In this document: in pieces, positions 1 to 8,409 of the stretch
Position numbering within the stretch: the stretch's first letter is position 1
How the letters are laid out: each line of letters begins with the position of its first letter
Assembly (NCBI RefSeq): GCF_026410925.1
Contig: NZ_CP112972.1
Location: 992,001-1,056,000, forward strand
Direction of reading: 5' to 3'
Source of the DNA: Halovenus salina
GTDB taxonomy: Archaea; Halobacteriota; Halobacteria; Halobacteriales; Haloarculaceae
Length of the DNA stretch: 64,000 nt
The notes under the pieces: generated by a model
Told to the model about the DNA's origin: nothing
The model's database searches: none
The model's input: the letters and a program-made list of their open reading frames with translations, nothing else
Program-made: the position numbers and the translations under genes

Positions 1-792
1 TGTCGAATCATCAGGAAAGGAGTATCCTGGATGGTACGGATCGATAGCACCGTGTTGTAGTTCGGCTACCGGGACACCCTGGTCTTTACAGGCTCTGATG
101 AACGATTCTCTTCCATACGATGTTGTCATCATCGCTATTTCGGGGTCAGTCCGTTCGAGGAGTTTGTCGTACAATGGTTTCCTGGCTTTGCTTTCACGTA
201 TCTTTCGTTCGATCAACGGTTCGACTTCCACCCCTCTCCCGAAGCGGTCCTTTGTGTGACGTTTGATATTGTCTATTGTATCACGGTCCTCATGTGAGTA
301 GTTCAGATCAAACAGACCTAACTTGTGAGCAATCGTTCCAGAATAGTGGATGAAGTCGTTGTATGCGAGATCTTCCGTCCTCGCTGGCGTTTTGTGCCCG
401 TTCTGGAAGTGCTGTTCGACATGAAGATAATCAAATTCGGTCCGGGTGTAAAACGGGTCGAAATATATATCCCACCATGTTCCGTCCTCTAACTTCTTCC
501 GACGCCCAGTCCCGTAACTAAGCACCGCACAGTCCTCGAAGAAGGGGTTTCCGAGGAGGATATTTCGCCCCCAGAGATATCCTCCCTGGAGATAAGTCAA
601 AAGCCCCTCTTCAACACTTGAATCTGATTCCCCAGTCGCGTTGAGTTCCGCGAATAGTTTTCGCTGTAACGGTGCTCGAACGTAATCCCAGACCCGGAGA
701 CCATCAATCTCCCACCCACAGAGGTCAAGCGTCGTCTCAATCTCGAACAAAAACTCGCTAACATCACTGTACTGAATGTCCGTCGTGGCCAT
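1..792 (-). CDS. Putative capsule-type polysaccharide glycosyltransferase, C-terminus beyond the window
   Basis: An open frame of 264 codons runs from ATG at 792 to the left edge with no stop, so the protein is partial. The visible N-terminal part begins MATTDIQYSD and is rich in aromatic and charged residues. Near the edge it carries ELQHG followed by HPGY. The QHG signature is typical of GT-B-like enzymes of capsule and surface-polysaccharide synthesis; that assignment is inference from the motif and the neighbourhood. A strong TATA-like element sits about 27 nt upstream of the ATG, which supports this start and a leaderless transcript. No membrane segment is seen in the visible part. It is the first gene of the glycan locus in this window. 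Confidence 0.6.
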   Translation of the reverse strand, partial: MATTDIQYSDVSEFLFEIETTLDLCGWEIDGLRVWDYVRAPLQRKLFAELNATGESDSSVEEGLLTYLQGGYLWGRNILLGNPFFEDCAVLSYGTGRRKKLEDGTWWDIYFDPFYTRTEFDYLHVEQHFQNGHKTPARTEDLAYNDFIHYSGTIAHKLGLFDLNYSHEDRDTIDNIKRHTKDRFGRGVEVEPLIERKIRESKARKPLYDKLLERTDPEIAMMTTSYGRESFIRACKDQGVPVAELQHGAIDPYHPGYSFPDDST

Positions 793-813
793 ATTACACT
801 CAGAAAGATACCG

Positions 814-824
814 AAAAATAAATA
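814..824 (-). promoter_or_regulatory. TATA box of the leftmost gene
   Basis: On the minus strand this reads TATTTATTTTT. It is centred about 27 nt upstream of the ATG at 792, the spacing expected for a haloarchaeal leaderless promoter. Confidence 0.5.
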
Positions 825-840
825 CCTATCCATTTGTGAG

Positions 841-1200
841 CCTGTCACGGGCATCGGTGCTTTCCTCGTCGTCGCAGTCGTTGCTGCACTCGCCGGTCTG
901 ATTGGCGTGATTGCAGTGAGCTACGCCGGACTTGATCCAGTTGTGCACCAGTCGGGCGAGACAGAGATTCACGGAAGCATCAGCAAGAAGGGCCGCGAGC
1001 GCGACCAGCGCTGGGCACTGGTCCAGTCAGCTCACGTAGCGAAGCGATGATTAGAGTACTTCGGGAATTTCTATACGCGATTAGAACAACGGAAAAACAA
1101 ACAAATCGCAGCAGTTGCAACAGCTCGGAAGATACTGGTATCAATATTCTACATGCTGAAGCGAAACGAACCATTTGATCCGCCAGAGGTGAGTACCTAA
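841..1200 (+). pseudogene. IS110-family transposase, C-terminal remnant
   Basis: One frame reads the conserved C-terminal half of an IS110-type transposase: TGIGAFLVV at the start, then SYAGLDP, HQSGE, HGSISKKG, RWALVQSAHVAKR, an in-frame TGA at 1048-1050, and finally ARKILVSIFYMLKR and a natural-looking stop at 1198-1200. Because the frame is the same on both sides of the TGA, a single nonsense mutation interrupts it. The N-terminal RuvC-like catalytic part is missing, and the element is cut off near 840, directly beside the promoter of the neighbouring gene. It cannot encode an active transposase. The family call rests on the ordered motifs; no terminal structure of the element was found. 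Confidence 0.75.
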
Positions 1201-1355
1201 GTACAAGCAGTCGTTGCAAAAGGTTTGCAGGACCACACAGCACCCGCACAGCGACCCCTCCGCAGTACGACTTATCCCGCCTATCGGTTGAGTAATATAG
1301 ACATAGTCGGTTTCACTCTTGTGGTCTCAAACTGAAGTTGATCGATATGTGCCAT

Positions 1356-1577
1356 TCACGTGAATATTCTTACTGGTAGCGTAGATAATTTCGCCTGCGG
1401 GATTTTCATAGGAGGTGATGATTTTTTGATTTCTAACTGGGATTCCAAATCTGCGTTGGTAACAAAATCTAATTTAGAGATCTTTGTGTTTATTTGAAGA
1501 TCTGATTCAAACAGCTTTGCTGCGACAGACGCACCGATTTCTGCGCTATTTATCGTCGTCGTTTCTAATTCATTTAT
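1356..1577 (-). pseudogene. Open frame without a start, possible gene remnant
   Basis: About 73 codons are open between a stop at 1578-1580 and a stop at 1356-1358. There is no ATG, GTG or TTG at the upstream end. The composition (ELETTTINSAEIGASVAAKLF near the beginning) looks protein-like rather than random. It follows the 2-hydroxyacid dehydrogenase gene in the same direction, so it may be the decayed remainder of a downstream operon gene. I do not recognise the family. The rest of 1201-1587 shows nothing else I can name. Confidence 0.25.
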
Positions 1578-1587
1578 TTATATCCAG

Positions 1588-2628
1588 TCAACTTCGGACC
1601 TCTTGGTCAAGATACTGATATACTTCAGGATTGACAACGTTCTGTAGTGGTTTGTCCTTGAGTACACGTTCCATCTCCTCACCAACGATTTTTATTTTTC
1701 TTTCCTTAGCCTCTGGAGAACTTCCAGCATGATGTGGTGAGTGAACTATATCGTCACATTCCAACACCGGTGAGTCCGTAGGCGGTTCTTTTTCGAAGAC
1801 ATCAATCGCAGCAGCACGAATCTGATTTGATTCAACAGCTTCGACAAGTGCTTTTTCGTCTACAAGTGGACCTCGAGCAACATTAACAAAGACTGCAGAC
1901 TCATTCATTCGATTGAATTCATCTGTAGAAAATAGGTGGTGAGTTTCCTCATTTAACGGAGCATGAAGAGTAATACAGTCAGAACGTTCAAGCAATTCGT
2001 CAAACGATACCTGCTCAACATCAAGTTGTTCGAAAATATCATCATCAAGTAGAGGGTCGAAGGCTATCACGTCCATACCAAGTCCACGAGCCATCGGGAC
2101 AGCTCGTCGACCGATGCGACCGAGTCCAACGATTCCATAGACTCCTCCCTGAATAGGATGTATTACTCGCGAAGATCCCCATCCTGTACTCTTTCGAAGT
2201 CTCCGATCGGCAGATGGTATATCGTGTGCGGCTGCCAGGGCCATTGCAATCCCGTGGCTTGCGACATCTGCTGATCCATAATCAGGTGCGTTCGAAACTG
2301 GAATGCTACGCTTCGTTGCTTCCTTTACATCGATGTTATCGTATCCAGCACCCTGACGAATAATTAGCTTCAAATCCCCAGCTGCATCCATAACACGGTC
2401 GGTGATCGGTGCCACAAAGGTGATAATAACATCAGCATCTGAGCAACTCTGTATCGTTTGCTCTTCAGAGGTACATTCCGCGTAAACGATTTCGTTCTTT
2501 GAAGAGTCTATGAATTTACCATACAGATCCCCTGTTTCTTGTAAGAGACCTTCGTATGGGTTCGGCTCTGGAAATGGTCGATCTGTTACCACAACTTTCA
2601 TACCAGATATCACTGGAAGAGTGTTCAA
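1588..2628 (-). CDS. D-isomer-specific 2-hydroxyacid dehydrogenase
   Basis: This is an NAD(P)-dependent oxidoreductase of the phosphoglycerate/lactate dehydrogenase family, interconverting 2-keto and D-2-hydroxy acids. Visible landmarks are the substrate and catalytic arginine segment RQGAGYDNID, the Rossmann nucleotide-binding motif GIVGLGRIGRR, the family signature NVARGPLVDEKALVEAV, the catalytic glutamate in DVFEKEP and the catalytic histidine in PHHAG. At 346 residues the length is normal. A second in-frame ATG ten codons in (position 2601) begins MKVVVTDRP and is an equally plausible start. It sits inside a glycan locus next to an SDR, an aldolase and a cytidylyltransferase, so a role in modifying a sugar acid is possible, but the substrate cannot be read from the sequence. 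Confidence 0.9.
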   Translation of the reverse strand: MNTLPVISGMKVVVTDRPFPEPNPYEGLLQETGDLYGKFIDSSKNEIVYAECTSEEQTIQSCSDADVIITFVAPITDRVMDAAGDLKLIIRQGAGYDNIDVKEATKRSIPVSNAPDYGSADVASHGIAMALAAAHDIPSADRRLRKSTGWGSSRVIHPIQGGVYGIVGLGRIGRRAVPMARGLGMDVIAFDPLLDDDIFEQLDVEQVSFDELLERSDCITLHAPLNEETHHLFSTDEFNRMNESAVFVNVARGPLVDEKALVEAVESNQIRAAAIDVFEKEPPTDSPVLECDDIVHSPHHAGSSPEAKERKIKIVGEEMERVLKDKPLQNVVNPEVYQYLDQEVRS

Positions 2629-2740
2629 AACTCTATTGGATAGTACTGGAGAATCAAATGGACCTGTAGACAGATGGCGTACTACGGCAGGCCGGTGGGG
2701 TCGAAAAGTATAATCCCAACCACTGACACTGCAATTCTGT

Positions 2741-3666
2741 CGCGTTCTGAGTATTTAAAACCGGCGTGAGCCGGTAGTGACGGCCTGTAATGTCTGTAGC
2801 TTCCAACTCAGAACACAGACCATCAACAAGAGGTACGGACGCCAGCAAGATCAATGCTGACGAAATTGTCGCCGATGTACTCTACTCGCTGCTCGACGCA
2901 GTCGACAGCGAGTCTATTGCCGACGAGTTCAGAATCGGAATCCACTCGGACAAACACGACTTCACGAACCACCTCAAGGTCGCTGTTCGTGAAGGCCTCG
3001 ATCCGTCCAGTTCTCTTGCCGAACTCGAAGACAAGACCGTTGTTGAGGAGTCCCTCGAACACATGTCCAAGTCACGGTTCTCCGAACTCACGAACGACCG
3101 CGACTACCGCGCGGTCGTTCGCCTCCTGTTCGAGCTACTGCACACGCCACAGCTGTATCATCAGCGAGCGGTCCAGCGAAAACGACTGGAATGGCTGACG
3201 CGAGGTGTCGTCGTTCCGACGCAACGAACCTCGAACTGACACGTTCTGTTGTCTTCTCAGACGAGTTCGTCGGAGACGACGAAGATGTCTACGAGATTGA
3301 CTCAGATGACGGCGGACTCGAACGTTTGAGCTGTTTTGTGGGTTGGTTGGATACGTGCTCGTCGTGTGATTTCGCCAACGCCACCCGGTCAGGGGTGGCG
3401 TGGCGCGTGCAATCCAGAAAGTGCGGACTTTCTGGAGCGAGACGCTGGATTCGTTCGGCTGATCAGCCCTCACTTGCCGGCGACAGCCGCCAGCGACGGC
3501 TGTCGCTTTCACCGCGATATTTCCTGTTTTCTGTCCCTGACATGCCAGTTCTCTTGGCTCAACACGGAGTTCACTGACAACGGTTCGGCTTGTGAATCTC
3601 GCACTTCTCGATCCAGTCGTTCTCCGTAAGGCCAATTTCACCGGGGATTTATGAACTCAGAACGCG
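2741..3666 (+). mobile_element. Decayed IS4-family (ISH8-like) insertion sequence
   Basis: The ends form terminal inverted repeats: CGCGTTCTGAGT at 2741-2752 and its reverse complement at 3655-3666, with weaker similarity continuing inward over about 20 more bases. Between them lies a broken transposase gene. The element is only about 0.93 kb because of an internal deletion. No target-site duplication could be recognised. The IS4/ISH8 label comes from the transposase fragments. Confidence 0.7.
2790..3462 (+). pseudogene. IS4-family (ISH8-like) transposase, deleted and frameshifted
   Basis: Three pieces of one transposase lie in order but in different frames. The N-terminal part runs from ATG 2790 to about 3222 and ends in WLTRGVVV. 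The frame then shifts to a segment reading DATNLELTRSVVF and DDEDVYEIDSDDGGLE, which stops matching near 3325. A third frame gives the C-terminus: LFCGLVGYVLVV, an in-frame TGA, then FRQRHPVRGGVARAIQKV and DSFG with the stop at 3460-3462. The middle of the catalytic domain is missing. At least a frameshift, a large deletion and a nonsense codon inactivate it. I recognise the C-terminal pattern from haloarchaeal IS4-type transposases. Confidence 0.75.
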
Positions 3667-3726
3667 GTAGAGCCGCACAGTAAGAATACCTGTGTTTTAT
3701 TCTGTTGAGTGAGCTACTGCTTTTCA

Positions 3727-4542
3727 ATGAACGATTGGAACAATACTGATCATCTTTTCGAAGGAACTACAGCTATTGTGACAGGAAGTACTCGAGGAAT
3801 TGGCGCAGTAATCGCTAGGCAATTAGCTTCGGTTGGATCCTCTGTCGTGATTAGTGGACGAACTGTTGAGGAGGGCGAGCAAGTTGTCGACGGAATAAAC
3901 GAAGCTGGCGGGGATGCAGTATTCACACAGACAGATGTTCGTGATCCCGACGACCTACAGCAACTCACTGAAACGGCAATCAGTGAGTTTGGAGGAATCG
4001 ATATTCTAGTCAATAATGCCGCATTTGAGACGGACACCAACCCGGACGAGGTCGATCTTGATACCTGGAATGCAATCCTCGAAACAGACTTCCGAGCATA
4101 CTGGCTGACTGCGAAGTACGCATATCCTTCATTAGTTAAAAGCGACCACGGATCGATCGTCAATATTGGGTCGAATCACGCGATCGCTACGCAACCAAAG
4201 AAATTCCCGTATAACGCACTCAAAGCGGGCGTCGACGGGATGACTAGATCGATGGCTGTTGCGTGGGGTGTTGATGATATCCGGGTTAACAGCGTCAATC
4301 CGGGGTGGACGATGGTCGAGCGGATAGCGGAGGAGTTAACTGACGAACAACTTGCGTACCTTGATCGTATTCACCCGTTGGGTAGAATTGGAACACCGGA
4401 AGACGTGGCAGACGCTGTTCTCTTCCTTGTGAGTGACTTGGCTGGGTTCATTACGGGGCAGTGTCTCGTGGTTGATGGCGGACGGGCGGCAGTGCTACAA
4501 GATGATCTTTACCTTGGAGATCACAACCTGAGGGAACCGTAA
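3727..4542 (+). CDS. SDR-family NAD(P)-dependent oxidoreductase
   Basis: This is a classical short-chain dehydrogenase/reductase of 271 residues. It shows the cofactor motif TGSTRGIG, the structural motif NNAA (in ILVNNAAF), a serine-bearing strand IVNIGSN, the catalytic YNALK (Y-x-x-x-K) and the C-terminal ITGQCLVVDGG typical of the family. I chose ATG 3727 rather than the in-frame GTG at 3709: it puts the Rossmann strand at the usual distance and has an AT-rich TATA-like stretch about 27 nt upstream. It starts just after the decayed IS element and precedes the GT2-MDR fusion gene in the same direction. The substrate is probably a sugar or sugar acid judging by context, but it is not determined by the sequence. 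Confidence 0.9.
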   Translation: MNDWNNTDHLFEGTTAIVTGSTRGIGAVIARQLASVGSSVVISGRTVEEGEQVVDGINEAGGDAVFTQTDVRDPDDLQQLTETAISEFGGIDILVNNAAFETDTNPDEVDLDTWNAILETDFRAYWLTAKYAYPSLVKSDHGSIVNIGSNHAIATQPKKFPYNALKAGVDGMTRSMAVAWGVDDIRVNSVNPGWTMVERIAEELTDEQLAYLDRIHPLGRIGTPEDVADAVLFLVSDLAGFITGQCLVVDGGRAAVLQDDLYLGDHNLREP

Positions 4543-4688
4543 GAAGGGGAGAGAGAAATTCACCTCCTATAATTCGGCAGTAGAGAGATTAGCACTCTCT
4601 TTATTCTATGGAATTAAACCTTTTTCCGAACCCTCGCAACCGAAATCCAGTACAAATAGATAGTTCGACAAAAAAAGAGGAATAAGGA

Positions 4689-6509
4689 ATGCCTGAAACG
4701 AGTATCATTATTCGATCATTCAACGAAGCAGAGTACATCGGCGATGTCCTCGAAGCAGTCGAGCAGCAGGAATATCGTGATTTCGAAATTATTCTCGTTG
4801 ATTCAGGGTCGACAGACGGAACGCTAGAAATTTCAGAAGAATACGTCGATGAAACTGAATTTATTGCACCGCAAAATTTCACCTTCGGATATTCATGTAA
4901 CGTCGGCTGCGAAGCTGCGTCAGGTGAATTTGTATCTTTTCTATCAGCGCACGCGATACCGACCGACGATCAGTGGTTGGGAACGATGATCGAAAACCTA
5001 TACGAAGGTGACGTCGTAATGACCTACAGTAATCAGGTAGGCGCAGAGGAGACGAAGTTTTCCGAACGACGGCTGTTTAATGAGTTGTTTCCCGAAGAAC
5101 GGAAACGGCAAACAGGCCCCGACTACTGGGCGAACAACGCTAGTTCGGCCATTAAAAAAGAGCTTTGGGAAGAGCATCAGTTCGACGAGTACTTGACCGG
5201 CCACGAGGACATCGAGTGGGCAAAGCACTTCATAGATTGGGGTTACACAGTTGTCTACGAACCGGACGCCTGTGTCTATCACATTCATGATGAGACGTGG
5301 GAACAGGTGTTTAACCGTTTTGAACGTGAAGCGATCGCAGACGTCGAGATTGGCATTAAATCCCCATCTGACAGGTGGCGTGAGTACTTATCAACTCCTA
5401 CAGACATTCTTGGGGACACAATCGCTGCCTTACGCGAGGGCAGCATCAATATAAAGACGTTCTCAAATATCGTCAAGTTCCGGTACAACCAGCACATGGG
5501 AACTGCCTCGGGGTTACAGTCCGAGCGCGATCTAGAAGCCGACCGGTTCGAATACTTTTATAGCGGCGCCAACGAGAAGGTTGTCATCGATGCTGACGGA
5601 AGTTCCTCTCTCGAACGGTCACCGCTGCCCGAACTTCGACCCAACGAGGTACTGGTTCACACCGATTACGTAGGGGTTGCTCCGGACAGTATTCACTTTG
5701 ATTGCGTTGATGGAGAGAACTCCTCGGTCGTTCCACGCGGAAACTACGTCGGCACGGTTGCGGACATCGGTGCAAACGCCAACACGGTTGCGGTTGGCGA
5801 CGTGGTCGTCGGGGGGACGACGTTCGAGTGCGGGCTGTGTAGCGCATGTAGTAACGAAGACGACCGGCCCTGTATGGATCCTGTCGAGCTGGGTGTTGAT
5901 ACAGAGGTAGGAGCGTACTCTCGATTTATCACGGTTCCGTCGGACTACGTGTGTCGACTTCCCGACGACACCGATCCACGAGAGGGAGTACTGGTTCGCA
6001 CCCTTTCACGGATCGCCTGCGAGATCGATCGTGCCACAGCGCTTATTTCAGACAAAGATAGCTGTCTGGTGATCGGCGATTCACTGCGCGCGCAAATAGT
6101 CGCCCAAGTTCTCGAACGGGAGGGTCGTGACGTCCACCGGCTGGCCGGGGGTGGAGGGATTGCCGGTGATACAGACGAACGTGATCCTTCGGCGTACGGT
6201 CTCATCATCGACACGATCGGTGAGGCGTCTACGGTTGAGCAGTACATCCAACAAACTGGCCCGGGAAAGTTCGTGCTTCTCCTCGGAAGCGGATATGGAG
6301 GATTAACCCTCGTCGATGATGCCCTTGAGGATACGACGGTAATGAAGCCCAGCGGGCCGGTGTTCGACAAATTCGACCGCGGACTCGACCTACTTTCGGA
6401 CATCGACGTACAGGCGATCCTTGACGGGACCTACGCACTCGAAGAGTACGAGACGGCGTGGCAGGCGGCCGAGGAGGGACAACAACTCCCAGCCATCGAG
6501 ATCAAGTAA
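4689..6509 (+). CDS. Family 2 glycosyltransferase fused to an MDR (alcohol dehydrogenase-like) domain
   Basis: Residues 1 to about 270 form a GT-A fold family 2 glycosyltransferase: TSIIIRSFNE, ILVDSGSTDGT, an SFLSAHAIPTDD segment where the DxD usually lies, and GHEDIEWAKH as the C-terminal acceptor-side motif. From about residue 300 the chain becomes a medium-chain dehydrogenase: an N-terminal GroES-like fold (PNEVLVHTDYVGVAPDS), GNYVGTVADIGANANTVAVGD, and a structural zinc site with Cys381, Cys384, Cys387 and Cys395. The usual catalytic G-H-E triplet is replaced by R-G-N, and the Rossmann half (CLVIGDSLRAQIVAQVLE) lacks a clear GxGxxG. The reading frame is uninterrupted, and each half is about full length. 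The dehydrogenase half may therefore be structural or non-redox. It starts after a GAGG ribosome-binding-like sequence. Confidence 0.85.
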   Translation: MPETSIIIRSFNEAEYIGDVLEAVEQQEYRDFEIILVDSGSTDGTLEISEEYVDETEFIAPQNFTFGYSCNVGCEAASGEFVSFLSAHAIPTDDQWLGTMIENLYEGDVVMTYSNQVGAEETKFSERRLFNELFPEERKRQTGPDYWANNASSAIKKELWEEHQFDEYLTGHEDIEWAKHFIDWGYTVVYEPDACVYHIHDETWEQVFNRFEREAIADVEIGIKSPSDRWREYLSTPTDILGDTIAALREGSINIKTFSNIVKFRYNQHMGTASGLQSERDLEADRFEYFYSGANEKVVIDADGSSSLERSPLPELRPNEVLVHTDYVGVAPDSIHFDCVDGENSSVVPRGNYVGTVADIGANANTVAVGDVVVGGTTFECGLCSACSNEDDRPCMDPVELGVDTEVGAYSRFITVPSDYVCRLPDDTDPREGVLVRTLSRIACEIDRATALISDKDSCLVIGDSLRAQIVAQVLEREGRDVHRLAGGGGIAGDTDERDPSAYGLIIDTIGEASTVEQYIQQTGPGKFVLLLGSGYGGLTLVDDALEDTTVMKPSGPVFDKFDRGLDLLSDIDVQAILDGTYALEEYETAWQAAEEGQQLPAIEIK

Positions 6510-6529
6510 CAGAACAGCTGCCGAAGTTG

Positions 6530-7312
6530 CTACCGGTCGTAATCGCTGGCAACCGATCGAATCTCGTCGAGGTCGTTTCCAAACACTTCCGAAAGCACGG
6601 TGATGTCGAGACTGTACGCCAGCAGCCGGTATCCCTCTTCGATACGCTGGGTTGCCTCGTCGACGTCAGGTTGGACTACGTGGGTGCCGAGAACTATATC
6701 GTGTTCTCTACAGGCAGCTTCGGCGGTATCGATTGCCTCCTCGAACTTCGGATGATCGAACTGGCCCGTGACATTGAGGGAAGCGCTGAGATCGTAGGGA
6801 CCGAATAGGACGGCGTCAATTCCGTCGACTGCGAGGATTTCGTCAATGTTCTCGATCGCTCGCCGGTGTTCGATCTGGACGCAGACGAGCGTTTCATCGT
6901 TGTCGTAGGGGACCGAGGCGTCGAAATTGGCACCGTAGGTGTTGGAACGGGCGAATCCAACGCCACGCTTGCCTTCAGGGGGATACTTAGCGGCTTTAAC
7001 GACTTCACAGGCTTGCTCGGGAGTGTTGATCAACGGTGCGATGACGCCTTTCGCGCCAGCGTCAAGATGGCGCTTGACGGTCTCGTAGTTCGTTTCTGGC
7101 AGTCGTACGAGGGGCGTGCAATCGGAATCGCCAGCTGCGATGGCTTGGTACAGTGCTTGAGCTTCAGTGATGCCAATAGCAGAGTGTTCGGTGTCCACAG
7201 TGAGGAAATCAAACCCCAAGGATGCGAGCAGTTCGGCGACAACGGGGCTATTGGTATTGAGCCAGGTGCCGATTGCTGGCTCCTCCTGAATACGCTCTCG
7301 CAGCGGTTCCAT
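6530..7312 (-). CDS. HpcH/HpaI-family aldolase
   Basis: This is a class II (metal-dependent) pyruvate aldolase of the HpaI/GarL/RhmA family, 260 residues, a normal length. Visible active-site elements are the start motif GTWLNTNSP, the histidine in VDTEHSAI, the arginine in TPLVRLPE, DAGAKGVIAPL, the metal-binding glutamate in CVQIEHRRAI and the aspartate segment LFGPYDLSASL. The family cleaves or forms 2-keto-3-deoxy acids from pyruvate and an aldehyde. Only 2 nt separate its start codon from the stop of the upstream cytidylyltransferase gene, so both are almost certainly cotranscribed and may act on the same keto-deoxy sugar acid; that last step is inference. It converges with the GT2-MDR gene. 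Confidence 0.9.
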   Translation of the reverse strand: MEPLRERIQEEPAIGTWLNTNSPVVAELLASLGFDFLTVDTEHSAIGITEAQALYQAIAAGDSDCTPLVRLPETNYETVKRHLDAGAKGVIAPLINTPEQACEVVKAAKYPPEGKRGVGFARSNTYGANFDASVPYDNDETLVCVQIEHRRAIENIDEILAVDGIDAVLFGPYDLSASLNVTGQFDHPKFEEAIDTAEAACREHDIVLGTHVVQPDVDEATQRIEEGYRLLAYSLDITVLSEVFGNDLDEIRSVASDYDR

Positions 7313-7314
7313 CG

Positions 7315-8073
7315 TTAATCATCGCCCCCGTACTCGTCCCAGACAACCCGCTCCTCGAACTCGCGGAGATCCTCACGATTCCGTTCATAGAAGGCATGTA
7401 GCTGGGCGTTGAAGTGGTTATGAATGTCCCGACCGGTGGTCCAGGTGCGGACAATCGGTTGGCACTTTTCACCCATCCACCACCAAGTTCCAGGGCCAGA
7501 TTTTTCTTGAACAGTTTCTTTTCGGAACGCCCAGATTCCCTGGTCATAGTAGAATGCAGAGTCATATGTCTTCCGATCAGTCTCGGCATCCTCACTTACC
7601 TCATCGTAGGCGGTGAGGTACCCCTCATCATTAACTTTCATAGCGCGGATCGGATGGTCGTCGGCAGCCTCCCAAACAGTCATCGTTGAGTCAATCTCGG
7701 GACGTTCGTGAAGGAGTTCGACCGCCTGATCGATAAGATCAGAATCGACCATTGTGGTGTTTCCAAGAAGAACGACGACGTTCTCTAGATCCTCTACTTG
7801 TTCGTCGACGGTCTCTGTGGCATGCTTAATTACGTCACCATGACCGCCGTCCCCCCACAGCTCCTCAGGACGCCAGATGATTTCTGATCCCAACTTACGA
7901 GCGACATCAGCGATTTTATCACCATTCGTTGAGGTATAGCTCTTGGAAATCGTTTCGGCTTCTTCAGCGGCCTTGACAGGATAGCTCACGAGCGAGCGGT
8001 TGGCCACTTCCATGACGTTCTTATTGGGAATAGAAGTGCTGCCCGCCCTCGCAGTAATTATGGCGACATCCAT
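7315..8073 (-). CDS. CMP-sugar synthetase (acylneuraminate cytidylyltransferase family)
   Basis: This 252-residue nucleotidyltransferase resembles NeuA/KdsB-type enzymes, which activate ulosonic acids with CTP to give CMP-sugars. It shows AIITARAGSTSIPNKNV, a variant of the IPARGGSKGIPxKN nucleotide-binding loop, then YTSTNGDKIADVARKLG and RPEELWGD with the expected spacing, followed by VVLLGNTTMVDSDLIDQAV. The start at 8073 places the first strand immediately at the N-terminus, as in the family. It leads a two-gene unit with the HpaI-type aldolase. No NeuB-type synthase gene is present in the window, so whether the substrate is a sialic-acid-like, KDO-like or other keto-deoxy sugar is open. 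Confidence 0.85.
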   Translation of the reverse strand: MDVAIITARAGSTSIPNKNVMEVANRSLVSYPVKAAEEAETISKSYTSTNGDKIADVARKLGSEIIWRPEELWGDGGHGDVIKHATETVDEQVEDLENVVVLLGNTTMVDSDLIDQAVELLHERPEIDSTMTVWEAADDHPIRAMKVNDEGYLTAYDEVSEDAETDRKTYDSAFYYDQGIWAFRKETVQEKSGPGTWWWMGEKCQPIVRTWTTGRDIHNHFNAQLHAFYERNREDLREFEERVVWDEYGGDD

Positions 8074-8131
8074 GTAATTGAGATAGGGTAGAGGACAAAT
8101 GAATCCCTGGTTTTCTTATTTATCAGAACCA

Positions 8132-8407
8132 TTAATTGAGTTTCCTCGTTATCTTTTCTTGAGCGTTTCCATTTGTCGCAATAAGGCCGCAACTATCTAG
8201 AGACCACGGATCGCCGTGGAGATCAGTTACTTCATCGCCAGCTTGTCAAACAAGTTTGACGCCAGCAATAGTATCCCATGGGTTTGGATCTGGTTGTGTA
8301 GCAAAACAAGCATCTAATGCACCACGAGCAACCAGCCCTAACGTGAGTTGAGCACTACCAGTCGGCGAAGATTTCCAAACTCCAACAAATATCTGAAAAT
8401 TCTTCAT
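8132..8407 (-). pseudogene. Inositol monophosphatase-family C-terminal remnant
   Basis: On the minus strand one frame reads the C-terminal landmarks of the IMPase/SuhB/CysQ family: SPTGSAQLTLGLVARGALDA, then NPWDTIAGVKLV, an in-frame TGA at 8246-8248, QAGDEVTDLHGDPW and LIATNGN, ending at 8132-8134. The family's metal-binding WD in NPWD is preserved. The N-terminal half, including the DPLDGT motif, is missing, and the fragment stops against the end of the IS1595-like element at about 8410. It is a broken gene; the ATG at 8407 is probably accidental. I looked for the 5' half on the other side of the IS element (9457-9587) and did not find it. Confidence 0.7.
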
Positions 8408-8409
8408 GC

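Noticed and set aside
597-854. 85-codon minus-strand frame overlapping the start of the leftmost gene
   Set aside because: It lies in another frame over a better-supported 264-codon open frame with a promoter and has no family similarity.
1201-1355. Possible continuation of the IS110 element or a small RNA
   Set aside because: No terminal structure, conserved fold or promoter could be recognised.
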